From assembly GCA_027625915.1 (NCBI GenBank), contig JANTQA010000036.1, positions 3,653,501 to 3,717,500 of the forward strand: a DNA stretch of 64,000 nt. Reading direction: 5' to 3'. This document shows, one piece after another, positions 12,221-23,579 of the stretch (the stretch's first letter is position 1; each line of letters starts with the position of its first letter). Under the pieces are notes generated by a model that saw only the letters and a list, made by a program, of their open reading frames with translations, was not told the origin of the DNA and ran no database searches. This DNA comes from Anaeramoeba flamelloides (taxonomy: Eukaryota > Metamonada > Anaeramoebidae). The position numbers and the translations under genes are program-made.

Positions 12221-13250
12221 TATTCCTATAAAGAATGATGAATATTTTCTATTGTTTCTATAAGTTCATGTTTTAAATATAAAGTAATTAAAAAAAAAAT
12301 ATTTGGATACTTTTTTTTTATGTAGTAATATCTATTTAATTAATTAGTAAATAATCTGAAATTTGAATTGTTGTATTTGGTGGACAAATGTTTTTATATA
12401 AGCTACGATGAGAAATTAGACACTATCTTTTTTTGATAGAGTGATATTTATAATACACATATTGAAAAATATTTTGCTTGTTGTGAGAACAATTGGTCAA
12501 ATTGTTTGTGTTGTTATTTCTTGAAATGTGAGTGATCTACAATGAAAAAAAAAAAAATAACAAAAAAATAGAAAAAATTCTTGAGGTTTTTTTATTCATT
12601 TTTTTTTTAGATCTTTAAATTTACAAAAACAATAAATTCTAATAAAAGTATTAACAATAAATACTCTCAACGAAAAAAATTAACTTTTTCTAAATTATAA
12701 AATTGTTAAAAAGTTATTTTTCATAATCAATTTAAGACTTCAATCTAAATAACACTATATAATAACAAAAAAATTTGAAAAATATTTTTTTTTAATAAAA
12801 AAAAAACTGATTAATTAAGATCTAAAGAAAATTTAAATTTCATCTATCTATCTATCTTTTCTATTTTTTATGTTTATAGACTTTAAAAAACAATCAAAAG
12901 TGTGTTTATATATATAAATAAAGAGTGGGATAGATAAAAACTAATAATAATCAGAATCGGTCGAGTATAAACTAAAAAAATATTTTTTTCTGGTAATAAC
13001 CAATATAAATACTCTTAGCAAAAAGGTTATTTTTATCATTTCTTTTAGTTTTGATTTAAAAGAAAAAATAAAACAAATATTTTTGATTTAGAAATAACTT
13101 TTTTTTGAGTTTTTGTTATTTTAAACGATTTTTGGAGAGTATTAGAGAATGCTTTCAAGTTCAACCAGGTCAGTTAATTTTTAATTGTGTAAATGAATTC
13201 TGGAAAAAAATTATTTTTCTTAATTCTTTTGAATTCTGGATACATTCAGT

Positions 13251-13443
13251 TCCACTTTTAAGACATAAACTTTGAACAAAATTTAAGGCACAAAAAAAAA
13301 TCTCAAATTAAGACTCAAAATTCAAATTCTAGTAATTTTATATGTGTAAAAAATAATAACAAAAAATGTGCATTAATATGAAATTTTTATGTGCCATAAA
13401 TTTCGTTAAAAGTTTGTGTATTAAAAGTGGAACTGACTGAATA
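13251..13443. mobile_element. B-family MITE, copy 1 (TA target, about 195 bp)
   Basis: Flanked by TA. Left end CATTCAGTTCCACTTTTAAG, right end TTAAAAGTGGAACTGACTGA in inverted orientation. Both halves carry AAATTTAAGGCACAAAAA and ATCTCAAATTAAG blocks or their complements, so the whole unit is a loose palindrome. TA target and CAGT ends are typical of Tc1/mariner-derived MITEs. Confidence 0.8.
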
Positions 13444-13934
13444 GTGATTATATTTTTCTCATTAACATTGTTTATTTTGAAAAATTAATGATTTTCTGTA
13501 TCATACTAAAACTCAAAATACTAGAAAGAACTTTTTTTTAAAATTTAACTGCTGTTAATAATTGGATTTTTAATTAGTTTTGAATTTTTAAATTTTCTAA
13601 ATTAGAATTTATTAAAAAAATTATTTTTATTCGCAAACAATGCTAACAGTTTTGAGGCTGTTCGGGATAAAATGTATTCATAAATTTTCTTCAAGTAAAA
13701 AAAAAAAGAAAAAAATTAATTGATCTAATTTTCTGTATTCAACTTTTCTGTGTTTTAGAATATAGGAAAATTTTTAAATATTTCACATTAACAAAATAGT
13801 AAATGAAATACATAATGTTTAACATATTTTATTATTTTCCCTTGTTGTCCCGGAAGACTAATCGGTCATTAAAATTTTTTTACAAGTCAACAATTAACTG
13901 AGAACAAATATAAATAACAAATTTATTAAGCAAG

Positions 13935-14640
13935 TAAGTAAAAATTAACATTTTGAAAATTTTTAATTGTGTGGATCTTACTGAAAATATTTTTTGATTA
14001 CAACTTGATATTGAAACTTTGAAACCAAAAAAAAAAAACATTCGCTGCTCTATTTATAAAAAGAACCAAAGTAATTAAGAGTTGAAGCTTTCATTTTTCG
14101 ATTTTTGAACATTTTTTTTTGATTTTGAAGTTTAATTAAATTTGATTTTGGATCCAAAAATCTCATTATATGAATGAGTTAAATTAATCATAGATTAAAC
14201 CAAAAAAAATAGACCAGAGAAGGGTGTACATTTTAAATAAATATTTTCATTTTGAATACCAAACAAGAAAGATCACCTTTTTATAAAAATTTGTCCAAAT
14301 CAAAAAGAGAAAAAAAAATCAATAAAAACCTATTTTTGAAGATTTTTTTTCTTTTACTTTTTAATTTGAACGAATCCAAACAATTTATACCCTTGAATTT
14401 CTCTGCCCCATTACTGTTTATTATTGATTGAACAAAACATTTTTTTATAAATTTGCATTCAAAATTCAATTTTCAAATATTTCTATCAAACAATTCCAAA
14501 ATAAAGAATACTGATTTCAAAAATCAAAATAAAGGGTTCGAATTCCTGGAATCGAATGACCAGTTACAAAAAGATTCCAACCAAATAAAAGTAAAAAAAT
14601 TTGAAAAAAATTTCAATCAGATTCATTAAAAATGAGTTTT
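13935..14640 (+). repeat. D-family dispersed repeat, copy 1
   Basis: It aligns by eye over about 650 bp with 33400-34080 (same strand) and 25854-26504 (opposite strand). Shared blocks include GAAACTTTGAAACC, GCTCTATTTRTRAAAAGA, AGAGTTGAA-CTTT, AAAGATCACCTTT and ATTTATTATT. Divergence and indels are substantial, so it is an old non-coding repeat. Confidence 0.65.
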
Positions 14641-16092
14641 CTCAATTTAATTGAAAATAAATAATTATAAAATCAAACGAATACTAAAGAATAAATCTTT
14701 ATTTCGGAAGACGAATTTAATAAATATCCTATTTTCTGATATAAAATCAAGAATTAGAGGAATAAAATAGAAAATAGGATTTTTAGAAATTCTTCATTTT
14801 GAAAATTCTTTAGAAGTAAAAAGTAATTTGTTTCTCAAAAATTTTACAAACAAAAGTATTTTCCATGAAGAATTAAAAACAAAAACAAATTAAGAATAAG
14901 TAATTGTATCAAATGGTACAGATAAGAAAAAGAAATAAATGATTTGTATTTATTTTTTTTGATCTTTTTTTCCATTGTTTTTGGATTTCCATTTTTTAGT
15001 TGGGATGAAAATATATCGTATATTAGATATATTCCACTTCCATGTTTATTAAAATATCAATTGAGTTGGTTAAAGAAATGGGTTGACAAATTCAGTTTCG
15101 CATAAATGATGGCAATCAAAATTTAAAAAAGGTATTAACTTCCCTTAAGATCTCACATCTTTTTTTCCTGATATTTCTATACAAAATGGTAAAAATATAT
15201 TTTTTTTCTTATTCTTTTCTTGAACACAACCAATTGTTTAAATGATTTGTTTGAAATTTGAAGTCTTATCTAATGTTTACATAAAAATATATTAAAAAAA
15301 ATTTTTCACTTGTATTCTTTTTCTCTTGTTTCTACAATTTACCCTTTTAAAGAAATATACCTCAACTTGTGATCTCAATTCATTCACTTTTGTTTTTTTG
15401 TTTCTCGACATTTTACATTCAGTGAATGAAAAATCCAAATTGAAGTTTAAATTTCAGAATAAAACAGATAACCAGTTAAAATTTCAACTCTTTTTTACTT
15501 CAAATAACATTAGTTATCCTTAAGGCAAAAATCAAAACTTGTTGCTGGAAATAACTCACAAGAGTTTTAATAAAATAGTCATCACTAAAACATGATTGAT
15601 CAATTTATGCCTGAAAACTCTTGGGTTTAAAAAGTTTTATTTTGGATTTTATCATCTAAAATTTTGAAAACACTTCTCAAAGGAGTCAACTCGTGTAAGG
15701 TTTGATTGGGGATTTTTGTGAGGATATGAAAAAATACAAAAGTAGAAGAGGTATTTTTCAAATAAAACAAATCCTGTAAGGTAGTCTCTACCAACCAAAC
15801 AAATTCTAAAACATGTTGAATTTACAATTGAAGGTTATTCTCGTGAAGCTAGATTTTAAAATCTTTTTGGACTAAAAAATAAACTTTTACCACCATTAAA
15901 TCAATCTTGAGTCATCAAATGAAATAACTCGATCTGTATGTCTGAGATCTTTATTTACTAAAACCTTTAAGAACAATTCTTTCCTTTTATTTCAAACTTT
16001 CGAAAACAACTAAACGAAAAACATAAAATCGAATTTTTGAATCATTTTTTAAATTTTTCAACTTTCACATTTTTAACAAATCAACATCAAGA

Positions 16093-19000
16093 ATGTCAAG
16101 ATTCAAATTAGTTTGTGTAGGCGATGGTGCAACAGGAAAAACCTGTCTATTAATTACATTTGCAAAAAACAAGTATTTCTTTTCTTTTCTTTTCTTTTTT
16201 AAATCAATTAAATTAAAACAAAATAATACAACACAGTTTGTCAAGTATAATTTGAAAGGGGGACTATAGTTCCAAGTTTTTTGTCAGCTCCATAAATATT
16301 CAATTCCACAAAATCTTCTTTTTAATCTTCTTATTCTTTTAGATTCCCTGAACAATATGTCCCAACAGTTTTTGAAAATTATATTGCAGATATTACTGTT
16401 GACGGAAACCAATACGAACTAAATTTATGGGATACAGCAGGTAATAACATTTTGAGGATTTTTTCATCCATTCCTTTTTCTTTCCGAAATAAAATTTAAA
16501 TTGCTTGTTAGCTTCTAAATTTGTTTTTCTTTTAATTTTTTGTTTTACCTTTTTTTTAATTTTTGTTTTTTGGCTATTCTGAAATTATTTGATCGTACTT
16601 AAATAGGACAAGAAGATTATGATAGACTTCGTCCATTGTCATACCCAGACTCGGACGTTGTAATAATTGGTTTTTCTGTTGATAATCATCTTTCCTATGA
16701 TAATGTTACAGATAAGGTAAAATATTCGCTTTTTTTTTTTCTTTTCTTCCTTTCTTCCTCTTTTTACGAAAAGTACAAACACCACTTTCCAGTTCTAGTC
16801 AGAACCAACAAAAGAAAATATAGATTTGTCTTGTTCATTTTTGTTATTTATTAATAATTTTAGTTTTTTCCTTCTTTTTTAATTTTCTTCAAGGTTCATA
16901 AAAATATCCAAATTTGGCTAAATAAAGCACTAGTTCCAAACACACTAATTCAATTTCATTTTTTTTTTTTTTTTTTTATCTTTTTTCTGATAATCACATA
17001 TCTTTTATGATCCTAAAATAAACAAAGTGGGCAGATGAAGTAGATCACTTTTGTCCAAGAGTACCAAAACTTTTAGTTGGATTAAAAATCGATCTTAGAA
17101 AAGATCAAGGAACAATTGAAAAACTCCAAAAAAAGAAACTTGCACCAATTACTTTTGAAAAAGTAAATTTATCTTTTTGTTACTCTTTTCTTGTTTTTAT
17201 TTTTTTTATCTTCATCTTATAATCTCACAAAGTCATTTTCAATGGAGAGAAAAAAAGATTTTTAAAAACCTATTTGTTCATAAAATATTTCTGTTATTAT
17301 TTTTTTCATTCTTTTCTGGGAACTTAAAAACTTTTTTTTTTTTTCTTTACATGAAACGAATAATACAGATAAATTCAAATAAATATTGGAAAATTTTTAC
17401 TTCATTTTTTATTCAAGCTTTGAAGAAAGAATTTTATTGGTTTAAATGTAAAAAATCTTTGTAAAATTAGATGTTCTTCAAAAATATTCTTTGTCAAGAA
17501 CTGTTTTCAAAGTTGAATTGATAAGATTTACAAAATGGGATATCAAATTAAAAATTTTATGAAATTTATTTGAATTTATCAGTAAATTGTACAAAATTTT
17601 CATTTAGCCTGCCAAAAATTGTTACAAAGATGAAAATTAAAATTTAGACTACACGATCACGAAAAAATTTTTTGAAAAAAAAATTCAACATTTGCTAATT
17701 TTTTACTTTTTGATAACCTCACTTATAATAAACACGATTGGTTAATAAAAGATCTTTGATCAAAAATTATTTTTCTAGATATTTTAACAATTTAAGTTGA
17801 AAAATTATATTTTTCCGGTAAGATTTATTTCAAATTTAATAGTAAAAAATTTAAATATTTTTTTAATCACAGTTAAGAGGTCTTAATCATATATTTTAAA
17901 AGCATTTTAAATTTAATAAAGATCTTTCAAATGGATAACCAATTATTTTGACTATTAAAGAATTATTTATTGATATAAATTTCTAAAAATATTTTTTTTT
18001 GATTTTCCGTTAGGTTTTCTTGAGTTTTCTGTTTATTTGGAAAATCAATAGATTTTACAAATAAAACAGAAAACCTCAAGAAAACCTAGGACACTTAACG
18101 TTAGATTTTTTTTAATTTTTGAAATAAACCGAAAATATATTTCATTTTCATTTAATTTCAAAAATTAAAAAAAACCTAGACACTTGACGGATACTTCCGT
18201 TGTTTTTTTATTTAATTTTTGAATTTAAAAGAAATTGAAATAAATTTTCGGTTTATTTCAAAAATTCAGGAAAACTGCTGTTAGGTTTTCTAGAATTTAA
18301 AAGAATTGAGTAAAATCTTTGATTTTTCTCTATCCTTTTGAATCCTGGAAAAGCGTCATTAGTTTTTTTGGGCTTTCTGTTTATTTGGAAAATCAAAATA
18401 TTTTCGTTAGTTTTTTTTACTTTAGAAATAAACAGAAAATTTTAATAAATTTTCGGTTTATTTCTAAAGTAAAAAAAACCTAGAACACTTAATATATAAA
18501 ACAGAAAACCCCAAGAAAAGCCATGCACTTGACGGGCACTTCCGTTAGGTTTTGAATTTTTGAAATTAAAAGAAAATGAAATAAATTTTCGGTTTATTTG
18601 AAAAATTCTGGAAAAATGCAGTTATCTTTTCTAGAATTTAAAAGAATTGAGTGAAATCAAAGATTTTTCTCCATTCCTTTGAATTTTGGAAAAGCTAGGC
18701 ACTCCACGGCACTCTACGAACACGGCAATAATTATCATAAGGAATTTTTTGTTCTCTATTCCAGTTTTATTAGATGAATACAACATTTTCAAAACTATTC
18801 GTTATTATCTATCAAAGTAAATATCTCCAAGCCGAATTAAACAAAAATTCATCCTTTCGTTTATTTGGAATTTTTTACCCGGAAAAACACCTTTTTTTCT
18901 TGACTAGCGACTTTTCAAAAAGGTGGTTATACTAACAACAATAAATGCAATAGCCTCATGAATTTACAGTTCTGGAATTTTGATTATATTGTGGATAAAC

Positions 19001-20025
19001 TTTATTATAATGATGAAAGATTAATGAAAGTTGTAGTTTTGTCTAACTTTTTTTTTTCAATTTTATTTTTTCATGCCAGTGTACTGCTAAATTCAAATTA
19101 AAACAATCAAATTTTTGTTTCAAACTACAAGAAGGAAAACTGAATAAAATCTCTAAAAATTTCATTTCCAATAGATTCTGTGAAGATCTTTATAGTTTTT
19201 TCTTTTAATAATTTGCAAAATATATTTGGGAACTTGGAACATAAATTTTCACTTGATTTTGGGCTGATCTTGTTGTTTTTTCAACTAACAATTAGAAATG
19301 ATATTACGCTGAAAATTAAAACAAAACTTTCATATATTAATTGGAAAACAACAGTATCTAATTTGCAAAACCAGTTTTATTATGATTTACCCGAGAGAAT
19401 TGTGATTTTGATGATTTTTTCAATTCTTAAGACTATGTTTTTTTTTCAACAAATAATAATGTTAATTGGGAAACAAAAGGAACAAAATTTTCATTTAACT
19501 TTCCAGAAACAAAACAAAAAAAAAATAATAATTAATTAATAGTCTATTTGATTCCAAAACTTCATAAGGAATGTCGTTTTCCGAGAACAAACATAACCTA
19601 ACCATTTTAATATATTCAAAAATATTAATTTCAACAAAGATGCTTTTAACATTTTTTGAATAATGTGATGAAAATTTTGATCTCAATTAATTTTTCAACA
19701 AACAGTCAAGTTGCTTTATTCTTCTTTCTTGATTTCCCATTCAATTTAAATCTTGATAAAAATCATTTCTTATTGTTTTCAATAACCCTTTATTTTTTTA
19801 TTTTTTTTATTTTTATATTTTTTTTATTTTTATATTTTTATATTTTTATATTTTTGTCTACTTACTTTTCTTTTCCAAAAGGGACAAGAATTAGCCAAAA
19901 AAATTGGAGCTGTTGCATATGTTGAATGCTCAGCAAAAACAAGGGATGGACTTCGTGAAGTCTTTGAAGAAGCTGTCAGATCAGCAAAATTAAAAAAAAA
20001 AAAAGGAGGATGCTCAATTTTGTAA
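16093..20025 (+). CDS. Rho-family small GTPase (five exons)
   Basis: A prenylated molecular switch of 188 residues. Exons are 16093-16172, 16343-16440, 16607-16716, 17028-17162 and 19882-20025; all junctions are GT-AG and in phase. Visible motifs are the P-loop GDGATGKT (residues 10-17), switch [10 protein letters not shown], switch [19 protein letters not shown] (Rac/Cdc42 type), [12 protein letters not shown], a Rho-type insert region ([17 protein letters not shown]), G5 [10 protein letters not shown], a polybasic KKKK tail and the CAAX box CSIL. The final Leu predicts geranylgeranylation and membrane targeting. The G4 motif reads LKID where Rho proteins have TKxD, so the Thr is replaced while Lys and Asp are kept. 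Family knowledge places such proteins upstream of actin remodelling. The fourth intron (2719 bp) holds an E-family and an F-family element. Whether it is closest to Rac, Rho or Cdc42 cannot be decided from one sequence. Confidence 0.95.
17364..17584 (+). mobile_element. E-family MITE, copy 1
   Basis: 221 bp. It starts TACAGATAAATTCAAATAAA and ends in the reverse complement TTTATTTGAATTTATCAGTA, giving nearly perfect terminal inverted repeats. The interior (AAATTTTTACTTCATTTTTTA, AAGCTTTGAAGAAAG) is shared with four other copies. It lies inside the Rho GTPase intron 4. Confidence 0.75.
17658..19076 (+). mobile_element. F-family element, copy 1 (with hairpin array)
   Basis: About 1.4 kb, homologous along its length to 56968-58137. 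Shared flanks include CTTTTTGATAAC, AATAAAAGATCTTTGATCAA and AATTTAATAGTAAAAAATTT on the left, and GATGAAT/GATGAGT, ACTTTTCAAAA and TTGTAGTTTTGTCTAACTTT on the right. The ends are imperfectly inverted (CAYGAAAAAAT on the left; ATTTTTTCATG on the right). The middle (18009-18725) is an array of hairpins. No coding capacity is seen; it is probably a non-autonomous DNA element. Confidence 0.65.
18009..18725. repeat. Array of six hairpin modules, one nested in another
   Basis: Modules of about 70-90 bp lie in a row: 18009-18093, 18102-18186, about 18200-18275, 18281-18352, about 18357-18528 (with another module, about 18405-18490, in its loop), and the partly decayed 18541-18700. Arms differ between modules, but the left boundary is usually GTTAGG or GTTAGA and the right boundary CCTAG followed by ACACTT. 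Spacers are of the type CACTTGACGGGCACTTCC. The final boundary repeats GGCACTCCACGGCACTC. Confidence 0.8.
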
Positions 20026-20255
20026 TTTTCTCAATGGACATTTTTAAAAGAATTCTTTTTGTTTTTTATTTTTTTATTTTTTCTTTTTTAATATTTTATT
20101 TTTTGTTTTTGGCGACTTTTTTTAATAAACAATTCTTGTTCAAAGGTACCAAATTTTCAGAACAAAATAATTTGTATGCCAAATCAGAAAAAAAAAAATA
20201 ATAATAATAACTAAATTTATGTGTTCACATTCATTTTTTTTTCTTATTTTGAATA

Positions 20256-20794
20256 TAAACTAAATTCCAAAATTTTGGAGACAGTTTAAACACACTAAAG
20301 AATAGTAGTACTACACTTTACATTCAATTTGGGAATAATTTTGATTTGACAAACTATTTCATTTTTTGTCTTTTTTGTTTTGTTTTCATTTCCTTTTTTA
20401 GAGTTACATAATCTGTTTCCATAGATCTGGAATTTTTTTTTGGATGGTTGATAGAAGGTTAGTGTGAGTTTGTTAAATAGAAAATTAACATACATTTGGT
20501 TGATGGTATCTTATCCTTTGATCGATCAATAATTGTTGGTGAAATTTCAAAAAAATTACAAATATAAATTTTTTGTTCGACTCGTTTCATTATTTTGGAC
20601 ATACTGAATTTTTTTTATTTCGTTTTATATTTTTTTCTTATATTTGGATGAAAATGATTACTTATAAAAACATTAATACTGGGTTAGCTTAAATGTGATT
20701 TGATAATATTAAGTTTGGAAAAATATAATAAATTGAGTTTTCATTTTGCCTATTTTTGATTTTGGGTGAGTCCAAATTTTTGGAATGGGGTTTA
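20256..20794 (+). mobile_element. A-family MITE, copy 1 (mariner-like ends)
   Basis: 539 bp. Left end TAAACTAAATTCCAAAATTT, right end in reverse complement TAAACCCCATTCCAAAAATT, followed on both sides by GGACNCA-type sequence; the element starts and stops at TA. The interior is conserved with four other copies: TTTGATTTGACAAACTATTT, TTTGATCGATCAA, TATATTTGGATGAAAATGAT. It has no open frame of note. TA target and end sequence suggest mobilisation by a Tc1/mariner transposase encoded elsewhere. Confidence 0.8.
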
Positions 20795-21739
20795 GATAAA
20801 CTAAATTTCATAATAAATGACCCATGTTACATTTGAATTTTGAATTGTATTTGTATTGTTTTGAAGTTTTTCCCCTCACAATGAAAAGTTTGAAAATAAA
20901 TCATTTTTTCTCTTATTTATTTTTTTATCGTCGTTTGTTAAAATGGAAAAGGAAAATGGAAATTTGGAAAGAAGTAACAGATGGAATAATGAAAAAATTG
21001 GTTTCAAATATGAAAAGGAGATTAGATTTAGTTATTTAAATGGAAGGAGAATCGATAAATGGGTTTTATTAATTTTTTAAAATTTCTATTTTTTAGGTAA
21101 TGCTTATTTCAAAATAAAACCCCAATTTTTTTTAATTAATTTTTTTTTACTTTTTTTTATTTTATTTTGAGAGGAAAAAATAAATATCTCTTGAGTATAG
21201 AACCGAATATTAAAATTCTAAATTTTTATATTATAATAGATAACTTCAATTATTAAAAATATTTTTCTGTAAAATTTGATTTTTACTGAGACAAAAGATT
21301 TTGATATTGAGTTTATATATATATATATATATTGTGTGTATGTGTGTGTTTGTGTTCTGTTTTTTTACCACAATTTCACTATTTTTGATTGATTTTTTTT
21401 TGAATCTAATAACACCAATATAAATATTACTTCTATTGTTGAATATTAAAAAATCGTTGTGAATTGTTGATCAAAAAAACTTATCAATAAAAAGAAAAAA
21501 AAATAATGAAGATAATTAACAGAAAAGATTTTAATTTTCTTTAAGAAAGCTAAAGATAAAGAGTCTTATTTGGAATTGAAAGAAGAATTACTTGTAGAAA
21601 TTTGCATTCATCTTGGTTAACCAAATTAAGGTAGCCAATTTTTTGATCCGAATAGATTTTTCAAAAATGGATTTGGATAGAAAAAAAAGATTATTTTTTT
21701 ATTATTTTTTCTGGGAGGAGTTTTTAATACCTCTTATTC

Positions 21740-21830
21740 CCGTTAGGTTTTTTGATTATTCTGTTTATTTGTAAATTCAATTATTCTTACAGGTATAACA
21801 GAAAACCTCAACACTTGGCTGAACTTCTTG
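21740..21830. repeat. Solo hairpin module
   Basis: Left arm CCGTTAGGTTTTTTGATTAT-TCTGTTTATTTG, right arm ATAACAGAAAACCTCAACACTTGGC. This is the first hairpin type of the F array, here outside any F element. Confidence 0.65.
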
Positions 21831-22195
21831 AATTCCTAAACTTGAATTTAGAAATTTTTTTAAAGATTCAAACATATTTTTATGATCGATAAGAGCTAAT
21901 AAATATATCGAATCTTGTTCATTAGAAATATTTATATTATTATTATTTTTTAATAAATGAAAAATTATTTTTTTTTAATTCAGATATCCATATTATACAA
22001 TTATTTCAATAGGCTGGACAGTCAAAGAGAAAATAACTCAAATCTTAAATGGTATCTTTATCATTATATATAGTAAACACTTTGCAAAATTGCGATTTAT
22101 TTTCATTCATAAAATAGGAATATCTAATAAGATAATTTTATATAATTTCTTAACTTTAATATAGATATTCAGTCTTTCCATTTTAAATTATTTTC

Positions 22196-22345
22196 TAGTT
22201 AGATTTTTTTTAATTTAAAAGAATTCTGAAAAATCTCCATTAGTTTTTTTTTACTTTTTGAAATAAAAATAAAATTTGTAAAATTTATTTTAATTTCAAA
22301 AATTAAAAAAAAAACGAGGCACTCTATGGCACTTGGCAACATAAC
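22196..22345. repeat. Solo hairpin modules (two, overlapping)
   Basis: It contains AGTTAGATTTTTTTTAATTT, then a second hairpin starting CATTAGTTTTTTTTACTTTT and ending AATTAAAAAAAAAACGAGGC, followed by ACTCTATGGCACTTGGCA. The boundary style matches the F-element array. Confidence 0.55.
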
Positions 22346-22653
22346 TGTTTTTTAATGACGCACTGTATCACAATTATTTATTCTTACTGTTATTTTCCAA
22401 TTAATAAATGAAAATTTTTATTTCAATTTCCAAAATGAATATTAATGATTACTGCTACAATCAAATTACCAGAGGAAAAATTTTATCTTAAAGTTAACTT
22501 TGGAAGTTTAATTTAATGTAAAAAAAAATATCATTTCTTTACGATGTTGTAAAGATCTTTGGTTTTACTTCAACTCATTATCAGAAAAATATTTTGGAAT
22601 ATGAAATAGAAATTTTCATTTTATCATTGGAAAATAATAGTAATTTTGTAAGG

Positions 22654-23228
22654 TATTTCCAAAAAAGTGGGGCATTTTTTTTTACATTTCATAAAAAATA
22701 ATCTTTGTTAGTGATGTTATTCATTAATCGAGTATACCAAATTAAGTTTAATAATAATACCGATTGAACCAACCACTTATGTATTTAATTCAAAACATGC
22801 AAGTTGAAATATTCCCAAAAAATGGAAAAAAAAATAGCACTTTTTTTGGTTAAAATAATGTGCGACCAATTTCAATAAAAAACCGGAAATGTGGAAATAG
22901 AACAAATGATTTTTTAAACAGAAAATAACAGTTATATGTTTTTAATTATATTCTAAATTTTGTGAGATTATACAAGTTATGATAATATTTTTTTCGATCA
23001 AAAAGAAAATAATAACCACCAATTTACTAAACAAAAAAATATCAGAAAAAATCAAGATCAGAAATTTTAATAAATTTTATTTCTGCAATACAATACTAAG
23101 AAACGAATTGAATTATAACCAAGAATCTATAAATGGCGGTTAATTATTTTATATATTAAAATCCTTTTTTGAAGAATTGGTTACATAAATATATTTTAAA
23201 ATAAATTTGCCCCACTTTCTTGGAAATA
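22654..23228. mobile_element. C-family MITE, copy 1
   Basis: 575 bp. Terminal inverted repeats are TATTTCCAAAAAAGTGGGGC on the left and GCCCCACTTTCTTGGAAATA on the right, with one mismatch over 20 bp, bounded by TA. The interior block AATATTTCCCAAAAAATGG followed by AAAAAAATAGCACTTTTTTT is shared with the copy at 61628-62212. Non-coding. Confidence 0.8.
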
Positions 23229-23579
23229 GCTTACTAACTTGGGCTATTTTTTAAGATTAATTTGGAACTTTTCAAAATAATAATTCCTTCGGGAAAATCA
23301 TATCAAAAATAAAATCTGTAAAGTAGTCAGACTTTTACTTTGTTTTTCAATTTCAATAGGCTGTGAAAAATCTATTTACTTTACATCAAAATTTTCACAA
23401 GATTTTTGAGGTTTCGAATGCCTTATTTTTATAAATATTATTATTATATTTTTATCATAAGCATTTGCTCAACCAATTCCTCAAACTAAAAAACTCAACT
23501 ACCCAAAAGATTAGAATACTAACATACAATATCGATTTACTTTCTCATTTTTTCTAATTTTCCTTCATTCTTTTAATCA

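Larger units (their letters stand above)
9318..16092. other. Long AT-rich intergenic region with repeats
   Basis: About 6.8 kb with no supported gene. It holds a solo hairpin module (11243-11325), a fragment of an A2-type element (about 11450-11565), a GT/G tract (12196-12220), a B-family MITE (13251-13443) and a D-family repeat (about 13935-14640). Short frames at 10511-10723, 10990-11229 and 15326-15523 show no recognisable domain. Confidence 0.6.
17163..19881 (+). other. Intron 4 of the Rho GTPase gene, repeat-filled
   Basis: A 2719-bp GT-AG intron, against 110-311 bp for the other three in this gene. It contains an E-family MITE (17364-17584) and an F-family element (17658-19076) with its hairpin array. 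Frames at 17177-17464 and 19180-19539 lie in this intron and have no coding support. Confidence 0.85.
20026..23579. other. Intergenic region with A- and C-family elements
   Basis: There is no supported gene between the Rho GTPase and the small membrane-protein gene. It holds an A-family element (20256-20794), a (TA)n tract near 21316-21332, solo hairpin modules (21740-21830, 22196-22345) and a C-family element (22654-23228). Confidence 0.6.

Noticed and set aside
14536-14560. GGTTCGAATTCC looked like a tRNA T-arm
   Set aside because: No acceptor stem, D-arm or anticodon arm can be folded around it, and the segment lies at the edge of a D-family repeat.
18009-18725. Possible CRISPR-like array (regular repeats and spacers)
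   Set aside because: The units are palindromic hairpins of variable body and length with nesting, in an intron of a eukaryotic gene, with no cas-like genes.
19180-19539. 119-codon frame
   Set aside because: Lies in the Rho GTPase intron, with Phe/Lys/Asn/Ile-rich composition as expected of AT-rich non-coding DNA.
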